From NCBI GenBank assembly GCA_001466705.2, contig LATX02000144.1:62001-126000 (forward strand): 64,000 bases of DNA. Reading direction: 5' to 3'. Origin of the DNA: Moniliophthora roreri (Eukaryota > Basidiomycota > Agaricomycetes > Agaricales > Marasmiaceae). Made by a program: the position numbers and the translations under genes. The notes under the pieces were generated by a model. The model had not been told where the DNA came from. It ran no database searches and saw nothing but the letters and a program-made list of their open reading frames with translations. Below, in pieces: positions 33,868 through 45,953 of this stretch. Within the stretch, counting starts at the first letter, position 1, and each line of letters begins with the position of its first letter.

Positions 33868-35984
33868 GAGGAGAAGCTTGGTTAGCTACGATGGGAGATG
33901 GTGGTAGGAAGTAAGGGGCATATGTAAGCGAGCGCTTCGCCCTGCATTGCAGATTGAGCACTTCATCGCCACCATCTGCAATGAAGCCTGTCGCTTGTTC
34001 CGGTGGACGCCCGCAATAGGTCGGCGGTAAACTCTGAGGCAATCCCTCTTTTCCACCTCGCCGCCTCTTCGCGTTGAGTCAATGTATTTCGACAGGAGGA
34101 AGCTCCGGAACAAGAGCCGTAGTTATTGTAGGGCGTGAAAACGGCAAGCTCGATGAGGGAGAGATTCACGCCACTGCTCAGAGAGGCAGAAGATAATGGC
34201 GCCACAGTTCTACGTATCAGATCGTCAGTATATGGAGTGAAGATGAGTAAGGAACTTCGCACACGAGGCATATCCACCGAACAAGTGGCCGATTCCTACG
34301 ATCGTCCGTGCCTTTTGCCATTAATAAGGATCTTAAAAGCCGTAAACCAAGTACATAGACTTCGCCGCGAGATACGCGTGGCAGGTGAGCGGACAAAGAT
34401 TCAGGAAGTCCGGTAGTTGTCGGGAGGATGGCATGAGGAAGAACATTTCTTGAACGAGAATACTTAGAGTCTGGAAAGGAATAGTGTAGCAAGTGGCGTT
34501 GACTCTCACCTCTTCAAGCTTCATAACCAAGTCCCAGCGTCAAGCCTTCTTATCGCGTCTTAAACGTCCCAACGTACCGGTTCAGGACCGGCCACAGAAT
34601 CAGCCACTCTTCTGCTGCCCTTCTCGCGGTTTCCCCTACCCAGACCGTAAGGTCGTTCCAGCCTCAGCATGTCTTCGTATTCAACCCCAAGCTTTGCCCC
34701 TGTTCGTCCATAAAGTTCGAAGTCGACGTCATCCCGTCAATAAGCAATTTAGCACGGCATGTCGGTGGCGAGTATGGTGTCCAAGGTCTATGGCACCATA
34801 TCGGAGGCTTCACAAGGTAACTTGGGCAATAGATGCATAATCGAAGGCGGTGGAGGCACGCTTTCCAGTGTTTCCTGAATATGATGTCTCTAGCAAACCG
34901 TGAGGCCTTCGCTGCTCTGAGGGGGAAAAAATGAACTTCTAATCCAATGTCAAGTAAGCTGAGAAGAACGTACCATATCCTCTTCCTATGTTCATTGTAT
35001 CACACCAGTTCCCTGCGGTCGTTCTCGGTTCAACAAAATTCTTTGAAATATTGGGGCGTCGGTCGCCCCATTAGCTGTTGTGCAATTATGTCCGAATGCT
35101 GGAGAAATAATGAAGGGATATCTCGACGGCTCTTTGTTTCTTAGTGTTATGTTGAGGGAATAGAACTAGAGATATGTGTGTGTAACATCGTTGGGTGACA
35201 GAGGTCAAGCGCCGGGGAGCCACGGTCACAGGAGCCAGCTCTTCTAGTTTCGCGGCTCCGCGTTCGACCACGACGTTCTCGGCGCGACTCCCGCAAGTTC
35301 CCGTACTCTTATATTTCACGGTTGTTTCACGGTAACGATTCAACCTTGCCATAAAATGAAATGATACATAAGATCAGTCGTAAGCGTAGCCCATTACATT
35401 CTTTATTCGGTCCAATTTTCACTCAGTTTCTCCACTGGGCATCGTAGGAAGAAATGCTGCAAGAGCACTTGTCGTCAGTATCTTCCTGAAGCAACTCGAG
35501 CATAGTATACAAACCTTGAGATGTCGTCATATTGAATGCGGAAAATTGAGCATCGGGTACACAAATCTTGGATACGCTACTGTAATAGAGGTTCATATCA
35601 GCATGACGAGCCAACAAAATAGGATGCCTGCCCCGGCGACCGTGACGTTGAATTCCAGATTACGATGTTAATGGTCTTACCCAAGACCTGGTATGAAACT
35701 AGATAAGAAACGATGAGTATAACATCTATGGACGTTAAGATGAAAGACATACCTCCATGATGATCATTATCAAGCCAGGTCTATTTCGTCCGGGAAACAT
35801 CGAGGATACTTATACCGACAAGACGACCTAGTTAGCTGCAGGTGAACACAGCATCATAGAGAAAGCGAGAGTAAAACAGAGATCCAGAGCCAGATCGAAC
35901 ACCATCACAAAGCCCAGAGCAGACAGAAACCCCGACCCCCACAATCTGAAAGGAAGGGTTAAGAGGAAGAGAAAGACTGAACCT
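33868..35984. other. 2.1-kb intergenic, weak coding hints only
   Basis: Frames at 34135-34416 and 34493-34840 (plus) and 35617-35423 (minus) have no recognisable similarity. The last could be a terminal exon: a GTTTGT donor-like site and an AG before a Cys/Ser-rich end, but upstream exons are not found. Nothing firm. Confidence 0.35.
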
Positions 35985-36608
35985 TCATCGCCGTCTTACT
36001 GAGAGCATCATGTCAAGCATAGACCGCGATGTAACCCGTCGTGCACGGTTTAAGGTTGCGACTTGAGGCTTGGTTTGTTGTTGAGACTTGAGTTCGCGGG
36101 CCTGAGGTGGTGTCGGAGGTAGCGCCATGTATGGTGCTGGGTTGACCGGTGCCCTGAGCAACGTGCTAGTCTTGCTTTTCCTTGGTGTGGCGGGCGTGAC
36201 GAGGAGTGTTGGTGTCGTGTTGGCCATCTTGAAGGAAATGCTGTGGTTGAAATCCTCGAACTCGACAAGCTGATCTACATGTAAAAAGAAATTCCCGTAG
36301 ACCTCAGAGGCCTTGTTAGCGTCAACAAACACGTCTAGCTGCTTCTCCATCTCCTCGACATCCTCCTCGACCTCGAACCCAGACGATGATTCTCCAGATT
36401 CAGACGAGGTCTCACTTTCAACGACACCGGCGGCATCATCAAAGTCGCAATACATGTCGATGATGTCCGCTATTTCGTCCCTTTTGGACAGCTGCACGTC
36501 GACGGCGTCAGTAATGGGCTCGATTGCATATATAGGAGGAGAACATACCAAAACATCGTCGACAACGGCTTCAAAGTTGAAGATATCGAATTCAGCGCAG
36601 AAAGGCAT
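35985..36608 (-). CDS. Acidic hypothetical protein
   Basis: The open frame from ATG 36608 gives 207 aa (an upstream TTG was rejected). The N-terminal half is strongly acidic (EEDVEEMEKQLDVF, many Asp/Glu/Ser). The C-terminal half is basic and Pro/Thr-rich (TPATPRKSKTSTLL). A short motif PYMALPPTPP occurs. A GTAAGA donor sits at CTCTCA|GTAAGA close to the stop (about 35996). A CAG near 35952 would give an alternative, longer C-terminus, so the last residues are uncertain. A TATA box lies 83 nt upstream. No family is recognised; composition suggests a nuclear or disordered regulatory protein. Confidence 0.6.
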   Translation of the reverse strand: MPFCAEFDIFNFEAVVDDVLVCSPPIYAIEPITDAVDVQLSKRDEIADIIDMYCDFDDAAGVVESETSSESGESSSGFEVEEDVEEMEKQLDVFVDANKASEVYGNFFLHVDQLVEFEDFNHSISFKMANTTPTLLVTPATPRKSKTSTLLRAPVNPAPYMALPPTPPQARELKSQQQTKPQVATLNRARRVTSRSMLDMMLSVRRR

Positions 36609-36690
36609 GATAGGGGTCAATGCAAATATAGCAGAGATGATGGGGGTTCGACTCTAAGAGGCGAATGAAGTGCAAAAAGAGAGGGCACGC

Positions 36691-36698
36691 TTTATATA
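36691..36698 (-). promoter_or_regulatory. TATA box
   Basis: TATATAAA on the minus strand, 83 nt before the ATG of the acidic protein gene. Confidence 0.6.
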
Positions 36699-37419
36699 CC
36701 CAGTCCTCTGCGGAGCCACGTTATCGGATAGAAAAGGAGCATTTCTAGGAAACTTCCACAAGAAATCTTGCTCAAGGGCAAAGAGAAGCAATACAGGCAA
36801 CGAGAGAGCGCTGGGAAATGTAGTTTTGTGTTAGTTGTCGGTGATGACATATCTTCCTGAGAGGCCCTGCGTCACGCGTGCGCCTGTAGGTATCCTTGGG
36901 GAGTCCCTTGTTGCTGCACTCGTATCTCTATCCAACAAGTAACACAGTCGGCCTACAGGTTGCTGTTGATGACGATTCGTCAGATAGTCGACAGCGTCAG
37001 ATCAAGACAGTTTATACCTTGCAATAGAACCACATTATTCGCTCTTCTCGATCTCCAGGAGTAGCCGATGTCTATCGTTCAACCTTCCGCTGGGTTCCAT
37101 TGTGCCTTGAATCTTCAAGCTGTATATTAATTTTGGTCAAGTACATTGACCTTTACAGGCTCCAGCAGCGTATGAGGGGGAATATTGTAAGATTCCAGCA
37201 TGACTGTCCAAGTGGACGACAAGTTGTGGGCTGGATAGATGGATGGTAGCCAGCAAAAACTAACGAGATAGGTTGATAGATAGTTTATTCTCCCACCGCC
37301 ATGAGTAGCGTTGATATTGACTATATATGTAGATGACATGAAAGCCGTAGAGATACAATATTGCAAAAGCACAACCAGGTGAACGAAATATCGAAAAAGA
37401 AGGAACTGTCTTGAAGGAA
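36699..37419. other. Intergenic, nothing recognised
   Basis: Spacer between the acidic gene promoter and the 3' end of GLE1; no coding signal. Confidence 0.4.
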
Positions 37420-39527
37420 CTACGATGAACCACTCATGATATTCTCCACCGCAATTTTGACCCTATTCCGAGCCCCGATACCTTCCGGCGAATCTCCTCC
37501 CATAAGCTTATCATTCCCCAAACCTGTGGTAGCTCCTTCGTAAATGAGAGCCAGAAGCTTGATGAACTGCTTTCCCCAGATCTGCTTTGCATCCGCACCC
37601 AGTACTTCGAGTGCAACTGGAAGAATTTGTAGTCAGTATTCATTTTGTGACGATCAAAACACACAAATTCGCACCATAAAGCACCTGCGCACCCACCACA
37701 CTTCCCAACAAGGCTTTGTTGCTCGTAAGCCTCGCTATCCAAGTCCACACTCTAGGCATTTGCCACATCCCTTTCAGAGGCTTTCTGGTTGGTATGATCT
37801 TCAAAATCGCAAAGTATAGCCTCATGACTCCCGAAACCCGGTCCATATACTCCGACGCGCCTTCATCTTCTTTATAACCCATGACTTTCCGTCTCTCAGC
37901 TACGTCTTTCCACTTTCGCCCATCGTAATCTTCGTTGGGCGTGACGACTGGGATTGGCCAGCCACCGATCCGCTGAACTATCCTGGCAAAGAAGACTTCT
38001 GGGAAGCCTTCGAGAGTGTCGAGGCAATTGAAAGCTACTTGAGCGAGAGGTTCGGCGGATTTCTTTTCTGCAGTGACTTCGGTTTCTGCTTGGAGGATGA
38101 AGGCTTTGGCAAGAGCAGATAAAAGGGCGGTGTAGACTGGGGGAATATATGACCCTAAAGCAGGGACGAGGATTCGCACAAGTTGAGATGACTGCGAGGT
38201 AGTCTGTGAGTAAAGCGAGGTGAGGAGCAAAGAAATTATACACACCACACGAGTTATTGCTTCTGGATCATTCGTCACTTGGCCGACTTTCGGGGTAATC
38301 TGCCTACGCCCAGCAAGATACATAGACTTCATGGCTGGATCAGCCTTTGCGATTCGTGTCCCCTGGACCTTAGCCATCTATAAGGTAGAAGTCAGTATAT
38401 GGCCATTGAATGGTTGGAATGCCACACATTAAGGTGCTTCCGTGCCATAGCCCAGTCGTCTTCCGGCGTCATCATTCCCGTTTGTTTCCTCGCTGCCTCT
38501 TCAGCTTGAAGTTTTTCTGCATTTTCCTTTGCCTCTCTTTCTCTAGCTTCTCTCTCTTCTCTCTCTCGCTGCTCTTCTTCTTCCTTCTTCTTTCTCTCCT
38601 CTTCCGCCTCTTTTCTCTTTCTCTCCTCTTCTTCCCGTTTCCTCTTCTCTTCGGCCTGCCGTCGTTCTTCTTCTTCTCTTCTCCGCCTTTCCTCAGCCTC
38701 TCGTATCCTGCGCTCCTCCTCAAACTTGGCCCGGGCTTTATCCTGGTCAAGCTTGATACCAGACTCTATTCGGTCCCACAAAGCCTTGTCACGCTGCCGC
38801 CACGCATCCCTTAATTTACCCTCCGACTCTTGCTGCTGGAGTCGAAGCTTTTCCAACAGGTTTGTGACTTCTAATTGCTGTTGCTCATGTATTGAATTGA
38901 GGCGTCTGGATTCTTGTGATTGATGGTCGGCTTGTTTGGCGTAAAATTGGGACTGTCGATCGCCGTGTTCCTTGCGCGCTACACGCTATCCAAAAAATAA
39001 GACGTTTGCTGAGTACCAGATAAGGTGAGTTACACACCAAAGAATCTTTCCGCATTTCCCGTTCCCATTCTTCATAAGGATCATGATGCCGTGTTCGTAA
39101 ACGTATAGCGGCGACGGTATCTTCAACATAACGCTGTTCCTTCGCTGATCGTAGTGAAAGTCGTGGTGACTTTCTACAAAACAATTCTGAAGTCTGAGAA
39201 ACAGAAAAACGCGTGGAAACGGAGGTGAACATACGGTTCAGGTGGTACTTCCGATTCAGAGGCATAGCAAAACGAATCAGAATCGGACGAGCTAGATGTT
39301 GATTCTGCAGATTCAGAGTCGTATGCAGAGTCGGAAGAGTTGGAATCGTCATCGTCTGAAGATGAATTGAGTCCGAATGTTGAAGTATGCCGTTTTGGTG
39401 CAACTGTTTGAGCCTTTCTTTTTGCCTTGGACCTGAACGGACCATTTAGCTGTATTTCTGGAGTAGAGGTAAACAATTACCTTCTAACCGGCGAGGGAGA
39501 TATGGAACGCGGTGCACTGAACCTCAT
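37420..39527 (-). CDS. GLE1: mRNA export factor GLE1, 7 exons
   Basis: GLE1 acts at the cytoplasmic face of the nuclear pore, where with inositol hexakisphosphate it stimulates the DEAD-box ATPase Dbp5 to release mRNA. Exons are 39527-39481, 39432-39235, 39173-39038, 38985-38428, 38377-38246, 38203-37675 and 37616-37420; phases close exactly to 598 aa. The N-terminus has an acidic Ser/Asp tract. Residues about 130-290 are a long Glu/Arg/Lys coiled coil (EERRRREEEERRQAEEKRK). The C-terminal 290 residues are the conserved GLE1 domain (RRQITPKVGQVTND, AKAFILQAETEVTAEKKSAE, GVMRLYFAIL). Length is close to other fungal GLE1 proteins. Intron 5 (45 nt) is a multiple of three and open, so it can be missed by frame reading. 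Confidence 0.9.
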
Positions 39528-41974
39528 GCCTCGAGGCGAACGTCGTGGTAAGAAGCAAGAACGTTGACAGGCCTGGGCACTCTTTGTTCTCGACGTTCAT
39601 CTCCCTGTCATCTACACTCTACTCTTGTTCAGCAGGCTTTATCATCCACTCTAAATTTCTCTGTATTTAAGGCTGTGTATAGTGAGTCTTCTCGGTCTTT
39701 CTCTGCGAATTTAGTTAAAGTTCCTATCGCGAAGGGCTCTAGACAAAATAGAAAATATCTTCACCATTCTCAATATAGATATCGAAATTACCGAGCGAAG
39801 TTATCAAATCTTAAGGGGTCAAATGCAATCTCCAGATGGGTTCGGCCAGTGTTACAAACTAGGAGAGGTTATGCGTAGCCTTGAACCCCAGAAAGACCGG
39901 GAGGCCCGGCCGCCTCCTTCATACTCCAAGCCCATACCCTTTTTACGACGGCCGCGTCGCTTCTTAGTCTGTCGGCGCACGTAGGAGCACGGCAGTGATC
40001 GGAAGTGGCTTACATTACTAGCAAGACACCCATCATTCCACTGGTATAGAATCGAAGGTGTGCAATCAACGCCTATCTATAGTGTGCTGAGTACTCTTCT
40101 CTGCAGGAACCACACCACGATGCTCCCATACTGATACCCTGAAAGTGACGCCTCCGAACAATCCCCGCATCGGTATCGCACACACGTCGGCACAGTGCTC
40201 CATGTGAAAGCCACCTAGCGAAAATAAATAGGCGTGTCGGTCTTCTTACGGATTCAGCCAAGGGCGGGAGAAGACCATACACATGGCACGTCGTCTATAG
40301 TTCCGTCTGCTGTGGAATAGACGGATTCTCTGGAAAAAGTACAAAGGCGATAAAGGTTTGATCGCGTTCCTCCATGTTCACAAGCATGAGAGTTGGAGAT
40401 AGAGGATGCTGTATAGGACCTTTCGTACCTGGCCAAAGGTACGGTCAGGCTTCAGCTTCCTGATTCAGTTCACTAGGAGTTGCTAACAAGCTTGCGCGTC
40501 GACGGTAATACGGGTATTTTAGTTTACTAGAGAAGAGCTGCCTGCGTCTGCACATGAAGCTGGCTCGCGCTTGTCGATGTTTGCTGCGTTTCCGCTGTCA
40601 CGTGAATAAAGGGAGAAGACTCGGGAGCTGTCCGAGTCGAGCCAAGTGAGTAATGTCTCTGCCTGTCGTACCCCCACTCACTGCTCCGATACAGGCACAG
40701 ACGGTACCTAAATAGGTAAGCTGCTCTTGTCCTCAGCCAGGTCCACATTTAATTATGCAAAAAGTGTTTCTCAGGTCCGTCGAGAAATGGGATTATGATT
40801 GAATACCACGATAGTTCGGATGGGGAAGGTTGCCGAAGGATAATATTAATTGAAGGAGCGGCCGTTGAGTACGTCAGTCTAAGTGGCATCGGGAGCGGAG
40901 GTGCTTGTGAAACGCCACTCTGTTAAAGTCTCTTGAAGCCCATAGATTTGGGCCCACAAAGCCCATACTGGTATTGAGCCAACAGCTTTTCAATGCTCGC
41001 ATTGTTCTGTAATGGGCCATTTCTTTGTATCTTAATCGTTATTCCGTCATTGCAGTTCTTCTTACTCTTCGTTCACTACGTTCCTCCCGCGTAAGGTCTC
41101 GTATCTGTCTCGATTAGGACTGAGAGCCATGTGTTGAGACTTACCCTTTAGCGCTGCGACACAGCCACAATGTACCTTGCCCTTGTACTTATGTCTTGAT
41201 CATCATCGAACCCACATCCAGTCCTCGCCGATTCTCAAGGACCGTCATCGGCTCGCGGCTAGGAGCTTTTTTCATGATCACCTCGGGCTTTCAAGGAACA
41301 AGATCTACTATAGTACTAATTGCTCAAAGCTTCGGAGAGGTCGGATTGGGTAAATGGAAGAGACCAAACGGAGCATGCGTACGTCTAAAGGGCTATTCAC
41401 ACCGACTGAGCCCGGCTCCCTCTCGGGATACTTTACCTTTATGGAATGCAGTCCAGTAGAGCTGGACCCGACAGTAGTGTTGGAGGAGTTCCTACCTGTA
41501 TGGAGAATGGAAGAAACTGAAATTGGTCGAATGTTACTCATGGATGTGTCCACTGTCTGTCATGAACCGGGTAGTCAACCTATTTGATTTCCGCTGGGAG
41601 GGACTGCGGTCAGTCAAGACTTCGATTTTACCACGATATTATTAACAATTCTTTTCTGCACTAGAGATGTCGCATCAAGAATCTTGTCGCGTTCGATGGA
41701 GGAACGTACCTCATGGGAAGGAGTGATGGATAATAGCCACAGAACAAGGTCATCAGGTAAAATGCCAGCACAACACAAACGAATACCCAACTTGCTATCA
41801 AGTGCGTTACACATCCTGGAATCTTTCACACTCCTTCCACATGGATGATATTGATGAGCAGGCTCCCAAAATCTCCGAATCGAAAATTCTATAACCGTGT
41901 CAAACCCATCCATGGCTATATAAACCCTTGGATAGTGTGCCAGCGACTCTCAGCAGCATCCGAGGCGCGTTGCC
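39528..41974. other. 2.4-kb intergenic between divergent genes
   Basis: It separates GLE1 (-) from the S41 peptidase gene (+). A plus frame at 39564-39878 and others at 41196-41587 lack splice or family support. About 40000-41100 appears non-coding. The right end holds the TATA box of the peptidase gene. Confidence 0.4.
41917..41924 (+). promoter_or_regulatory. TATA box
   Basis: TATATAAA, 50 nt before the ATG of the S41 peptidase gene. Confidence 0.7.
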
Positions 41975-44900
41975 ATGAGATCTCATTCATCCCTATTTCT
42001 TGCACTCTCGATTTGGCAGTATGGTGTACATGCAGCTCCATCGGCTGCAGATCCATGCGCGAAGATCGCCGGAAAGAACTTTGTGCCACCAGCTGACGCG
42101 CTGGCTTGCGAGAAGTCCTTCCCGTTCAACGAGACACTTCGTCAGAACATCTTGACGAATGTTGCTCGGGTATTCGACTTCTACACGTTCGAGAACTACT
42201 ACCTCGATTCTCCTCCGCCGTTCCAAGAGTCGACCATTGACATACGCGCCATGATCGAGAAGCTGAACACGACTGCATACAAGGTACGCGCGTCGTCAGT
42301 TCGCATTTCAAGGCTTTTGCTGATACGACATTGAAAGACGGACTATGATTTTAACAAAGACCTGTTTGATTTCACAAACCAATTGAACGATGGTCATACT
42401 CGTACGTCAATTTGAAGGCTTTCGGCACTTTGTTTTGTGCTCAGCTTGTCACTTAGGTTGGTTACCCGACTGTATCGGTTTCTTCCAGAATATTCTTCCG
42501 ACCCCAGTTGTCACTCTGGAAGTAGACGGAGTTCAAGGAGTTTATATTGCTCCTGACGCCGTCGAGTTCATCTCGCTATTGGGATCCGAATACACCGGAT
42601 TTTTCGATTCCATTGGATTTGACTGGAAACGACTTGCTGGGGCAAAAGTTACGTCTATTGAAGACCAAGATCCGTATGACTACGTCGACTTTATTGCAAG
42701 GACTGTTTCCGGAAACTACCTCGATCATGGCGTCCGAGTTAACTCCGTTTTCTCAAGCTATCGGATTTCGGCCAATACGTATAGTCAGAGACTAGGTGAC
42801 TTGGGTTAGTCATTCGATCACTTATATTATTCGTGGCATACTCATGCCTTTTTTTAGCTGGTCCGAGCGGCGTCCAACGAACGTCTCTCAAGTTCAAGCT
42901 CATCCCGGTCAACTCTACCCAAGAGGAAACGGTCACAGTACCATACTTGGCCAGCTTCTTGGGCAACCAGTTCACGGATAAAGACTCATTGTATGTCGTT
43001 AAATTTCTGAATATGACTTTTGACTAATTTTTGCGCGCAGCTGGGCCAATAACTGCGCGGCGAACGAATTTACGAATGGCGTAGACCTAAGGACCCAGTC
43101 GACCTTCTTGCCAAGGAAACGGTTGCAGCCCATAGCGTCCATCATTGATACAGCGCATAGCGTTAACATCAATCTTCCCGGGCCGTTCATTCCAAACCTT
43201 CCCCAACTCCCTGGAAGTGATGGCGTCATTAAGAACTACGTCCTTCCCGATGGGAAGACTGGAGTCGTGAGTCTGCTACCTTTGTTTACTTTTTGCCACC
43301 CCTAACTCTGTTGCTTTGAAGATGTTTGTCGGGTCGTTCAGTCCCAGCGGCAACACCGGATTTGATCAATTCCAGGCTGATGTCGTCAGTGCCATCAACG
43401 CATTCAAGGGTGCGGGCGTTTCTCGTTTGTTGATTGACTTGACAAACAATGGAGGTGCGTATTATACTCCAGGACAATAGTTGACTTTGAGCAAGGTGCT
43501 GACACGTAGTCATTCAGGCGGGTTTGTTTGTCTCGGGCAGTTCCTGTTCCAGTACCTCGCGGGCGCAAAGATAGGCTATCCGTATGTATCTCGGGTTACT
43601 CTCAAGTGAATTGCTGTGCAAGCGTGGTCTCTTTAGCGGATTTGAATCCACCAGTCGCGGAAACGAACTGGCACAGGAGATTGTGTCTGCCAACATTGCC
43701 CTCGGACTTGACCAAACATTGACGTTTTACGCACCTGACAATTGTTGGTTGTTTCTCGCTAAGCCTGGACCTTGTCATTTTGTTTAATCCCCGTTCTTTT
43801 AAAGGGGCATTCTTGAATGGAACAGTGTTCCCTCCAACCTTTGACTATAATAATCCCACGGCCCCTTTTACCATCAACGGACGTAGTGATCCAACATCGC
43901 AACGATTCCATGTGGGTTTCCACTGATCTCCCGCTTTTTTTAATTTATTTATCAGATACTGACACAACATCGTCCCTGATTTCACAGGATACTTGCGAAT
44001 TTGCCTTTTCTCAGAAAGTCCCTCAGGAGCCTCCTTTCGACGCAAGGTACGTTTGTTCCTTCATTTATCCACATATGCCGTTCTCTGACTGATATGTACG
44101 TAGCAACATTGCCATCGGTGTGTTTCCTTCTCCCGCCTGTGATACCCCTCTCTCTCTATGATTTGCGACTGACTGGAAACATGATGCAGTCTCCAACGGT
44201 AAGAAATGATGGAATGTTGTTTTAAATAGAGTTTAACCGTGCTTACAGGGAATTGCGCATCAACATGCGCCATGTTCAGCACTTTGATGAATGAACGGCT
44301 GCAAACGAAGATTGGTGTCTTTGGAGGCAGACCAGGACAAGGAATTGAATTCAAAGGTGAGTTTGTTGTTGCAACGTTTGTTTTTCCGTTGAAGCTTAGT
44401 ATGCCTAGGCATGGCTGGGAACCAAGTTCTTGAATGGGCCGATCTTGACACCGAGATAAAGACCGCCGGGTTGAAAGATGTAAGTGCTAGTACGTTGACA
44501 GCGTCCCGCGGTCTGATGATAGAATAAATGTATACAGGACCCTTTGGCCCCACCAGACTTGTAAGTTCTGTCGTTGATTGTCGTTTGAAATTGATCCCAC
44601 ATGTTTCTGCCCTCAAGGCTTGTGTCTGCAAACTTCCGGTAGGTGTCCCAATTCAACGTGCTAGTGTTCATATTCTTATTAGTATTACTTTCTTTGCCAG
44701 TCACAATTGGCGCACTGGTAAGCAAGATCCTACCCTAGCCCACGTGTTTTGTGAATTTCACACCGTTTCTTCGCTTCAACAGCTTGGAGTTTCCTCGATG
44801 AAGAAACGCCCATTGGTGAGTTCATTAAGCGTTCTCAGGGTTCCGCGCCCTTATCTGTACATCATCACAGCCTACTTGTCTGAGCCGCCCAAATGTAAGT

Positions 44901-45099
44901 TTGACGCCCTCTTCATCTCTCTCTCTCTCTCCCTCAACACTAAAAATATCTCGTCTTGCAAGTCCGGTTCGCATATACACAGGACACGTATAACAATCCT
45001 CAAAATCTGTGGATCTTTGCGTAAGTCCGCTCACTTGTGTTCAAATTTCGCACATCTCGGCTCAAATGTTCCATTAGTGCCGCCCAAATGTTACCATAA
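41975..45099 (+). CDS. Secreted S41-family peptidase, 21 exons
   Basis: A 649-aa tail-specific-protease-like (S41) enzyme. Exons are 41975-42283, 42338-42401, 42457-42804, 42858-42990, 43041-43266, 43322-43454, 43518-43581, 43637-43743, 43805-43911, 43988-44046, 44104-44117, 44190-44198, 44249-44356, 44409-44479, 44538-44560, 44618-44638, 44701-44717, 44783-44815, 44871-44894, 44963-45020 and 45078-45099; all phases agree. A signal peptide (SSLFLALSIWQYGVHA) precedes the mature N-terminus, so the protein is secreted. The core contains LIDLTNNGGGFVCLGQFLF and the Ser region SNGNCASTCAMFSTLM, whose Ser is the likely nucleophile. Small exons of 9 and 14 nt split this active-site region. Potential N-glycosylation sites (NET, NTT) fit a secreted protein. 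The substrate is unknown. A TATA box lies 50 nt upstream. Confidence 0.85.
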
Positions 45100-45953
45100 C
45101 TGTCAAACATTCATGCGTTTACTGTTTTTTTTTTTAAAACAATTCTGGGCCACTCTCAACGTGTCTGCCTTGCGGTGATTGAGTTTTCGTGTAGTATGTA
45201 TGTATCTGTATTTTATATCCCATATTTCGTTTTCTTGGGCCGATAACTGGGGTGAACGCTCGTAGAGTCGTACTTTTTGGGCAGCTGCGTCATTGATAAT
45301 ACATTCCTCGAGCGGAAGAAGAGGAGGGAGGGAGGAAGTAGTCAGGGTAACATTTCCAAATGGAAAAGGCTGAGCGGGTGGCGGGGCCGAGGGCCAACGG
45401 GATGACTATCCTCCATGAGAGATTCCACACTCTTGAAAGGCCTACATACTCAAGCTCAAGCTGTGTCAAGTTTTGAACCGATATAGTCAATTCGCTCCAG
45501 AGGCTGTAACTTGAACCTCATACATACTTTATTAACGAGTAAACTGACATCCCAACAAGGTTCGACATCATTGAGGCACCCTTGTTCTTCGGAACTATCA
45601 CCTCGTGTTCATTAGCGTTTGTTCAAAAATATGCTGGAGACGGGAAGGGGGAATGAACATGTTGAAGCTGAACTTGAATAATGGATGCTCACCTACATCA
45701 AAAATGGAAACCTAGAGAGAGTGAAACTGTTGAACAACCAAAGGTGGATGTTTCGCGGCAACTGGCAATAGGCTCTGTAACGTAACTAACGTAACCATTT
45801 TTGGCATTCAAATCTATTTGACCTCGGTCTTTTGGTTGGAGTTATCCGTTTTATATACAATGAATGTATATAACATTGTTTTTCAACCACCCCTCTTCTT
45901 CACCCTTACATTCTTGTCGTCGTGCCCCTGTCGTCCCTGAGCTAGCGTTCGGA
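45100..45953. other. Intergenic
   Basis: A T-run (about 45126-45135) lies just after the peptidase stop. A TATATA at 45853-45858 precedes the next gene by about 95 nt, and the ATG at 45864 falls in that TATA region. No gene is seen. Confidence 0.4.
45853..45858 (+). promoter_or_regulatory. TATA box (probable)
   Basis: TATATA within TTTTATATACAATG, about 95 nt upstream of the preferred ATG at 45954. Confidence 0.45.

Noticed and set aside
35423..35617. Small Cys/Ser-rich minus-strand gene
   Set aside because: A terminal exon is possible, but no upstream exon or start could be joined in phase.
38410..38814. Plus-strand frame of about 134 codons rich in Phe/Ser/Leu
   Set aside because: It is the complement of the Glu/Arg coiled coil of GLE1; low-complexity DNA leaves the opposite strand open.
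45864..45953. Longer N-terminus for the Pro/Ser-rich protein
   Set aside because: The ATG at 45864 lies within the TATA-like region; 45954 is more likely.
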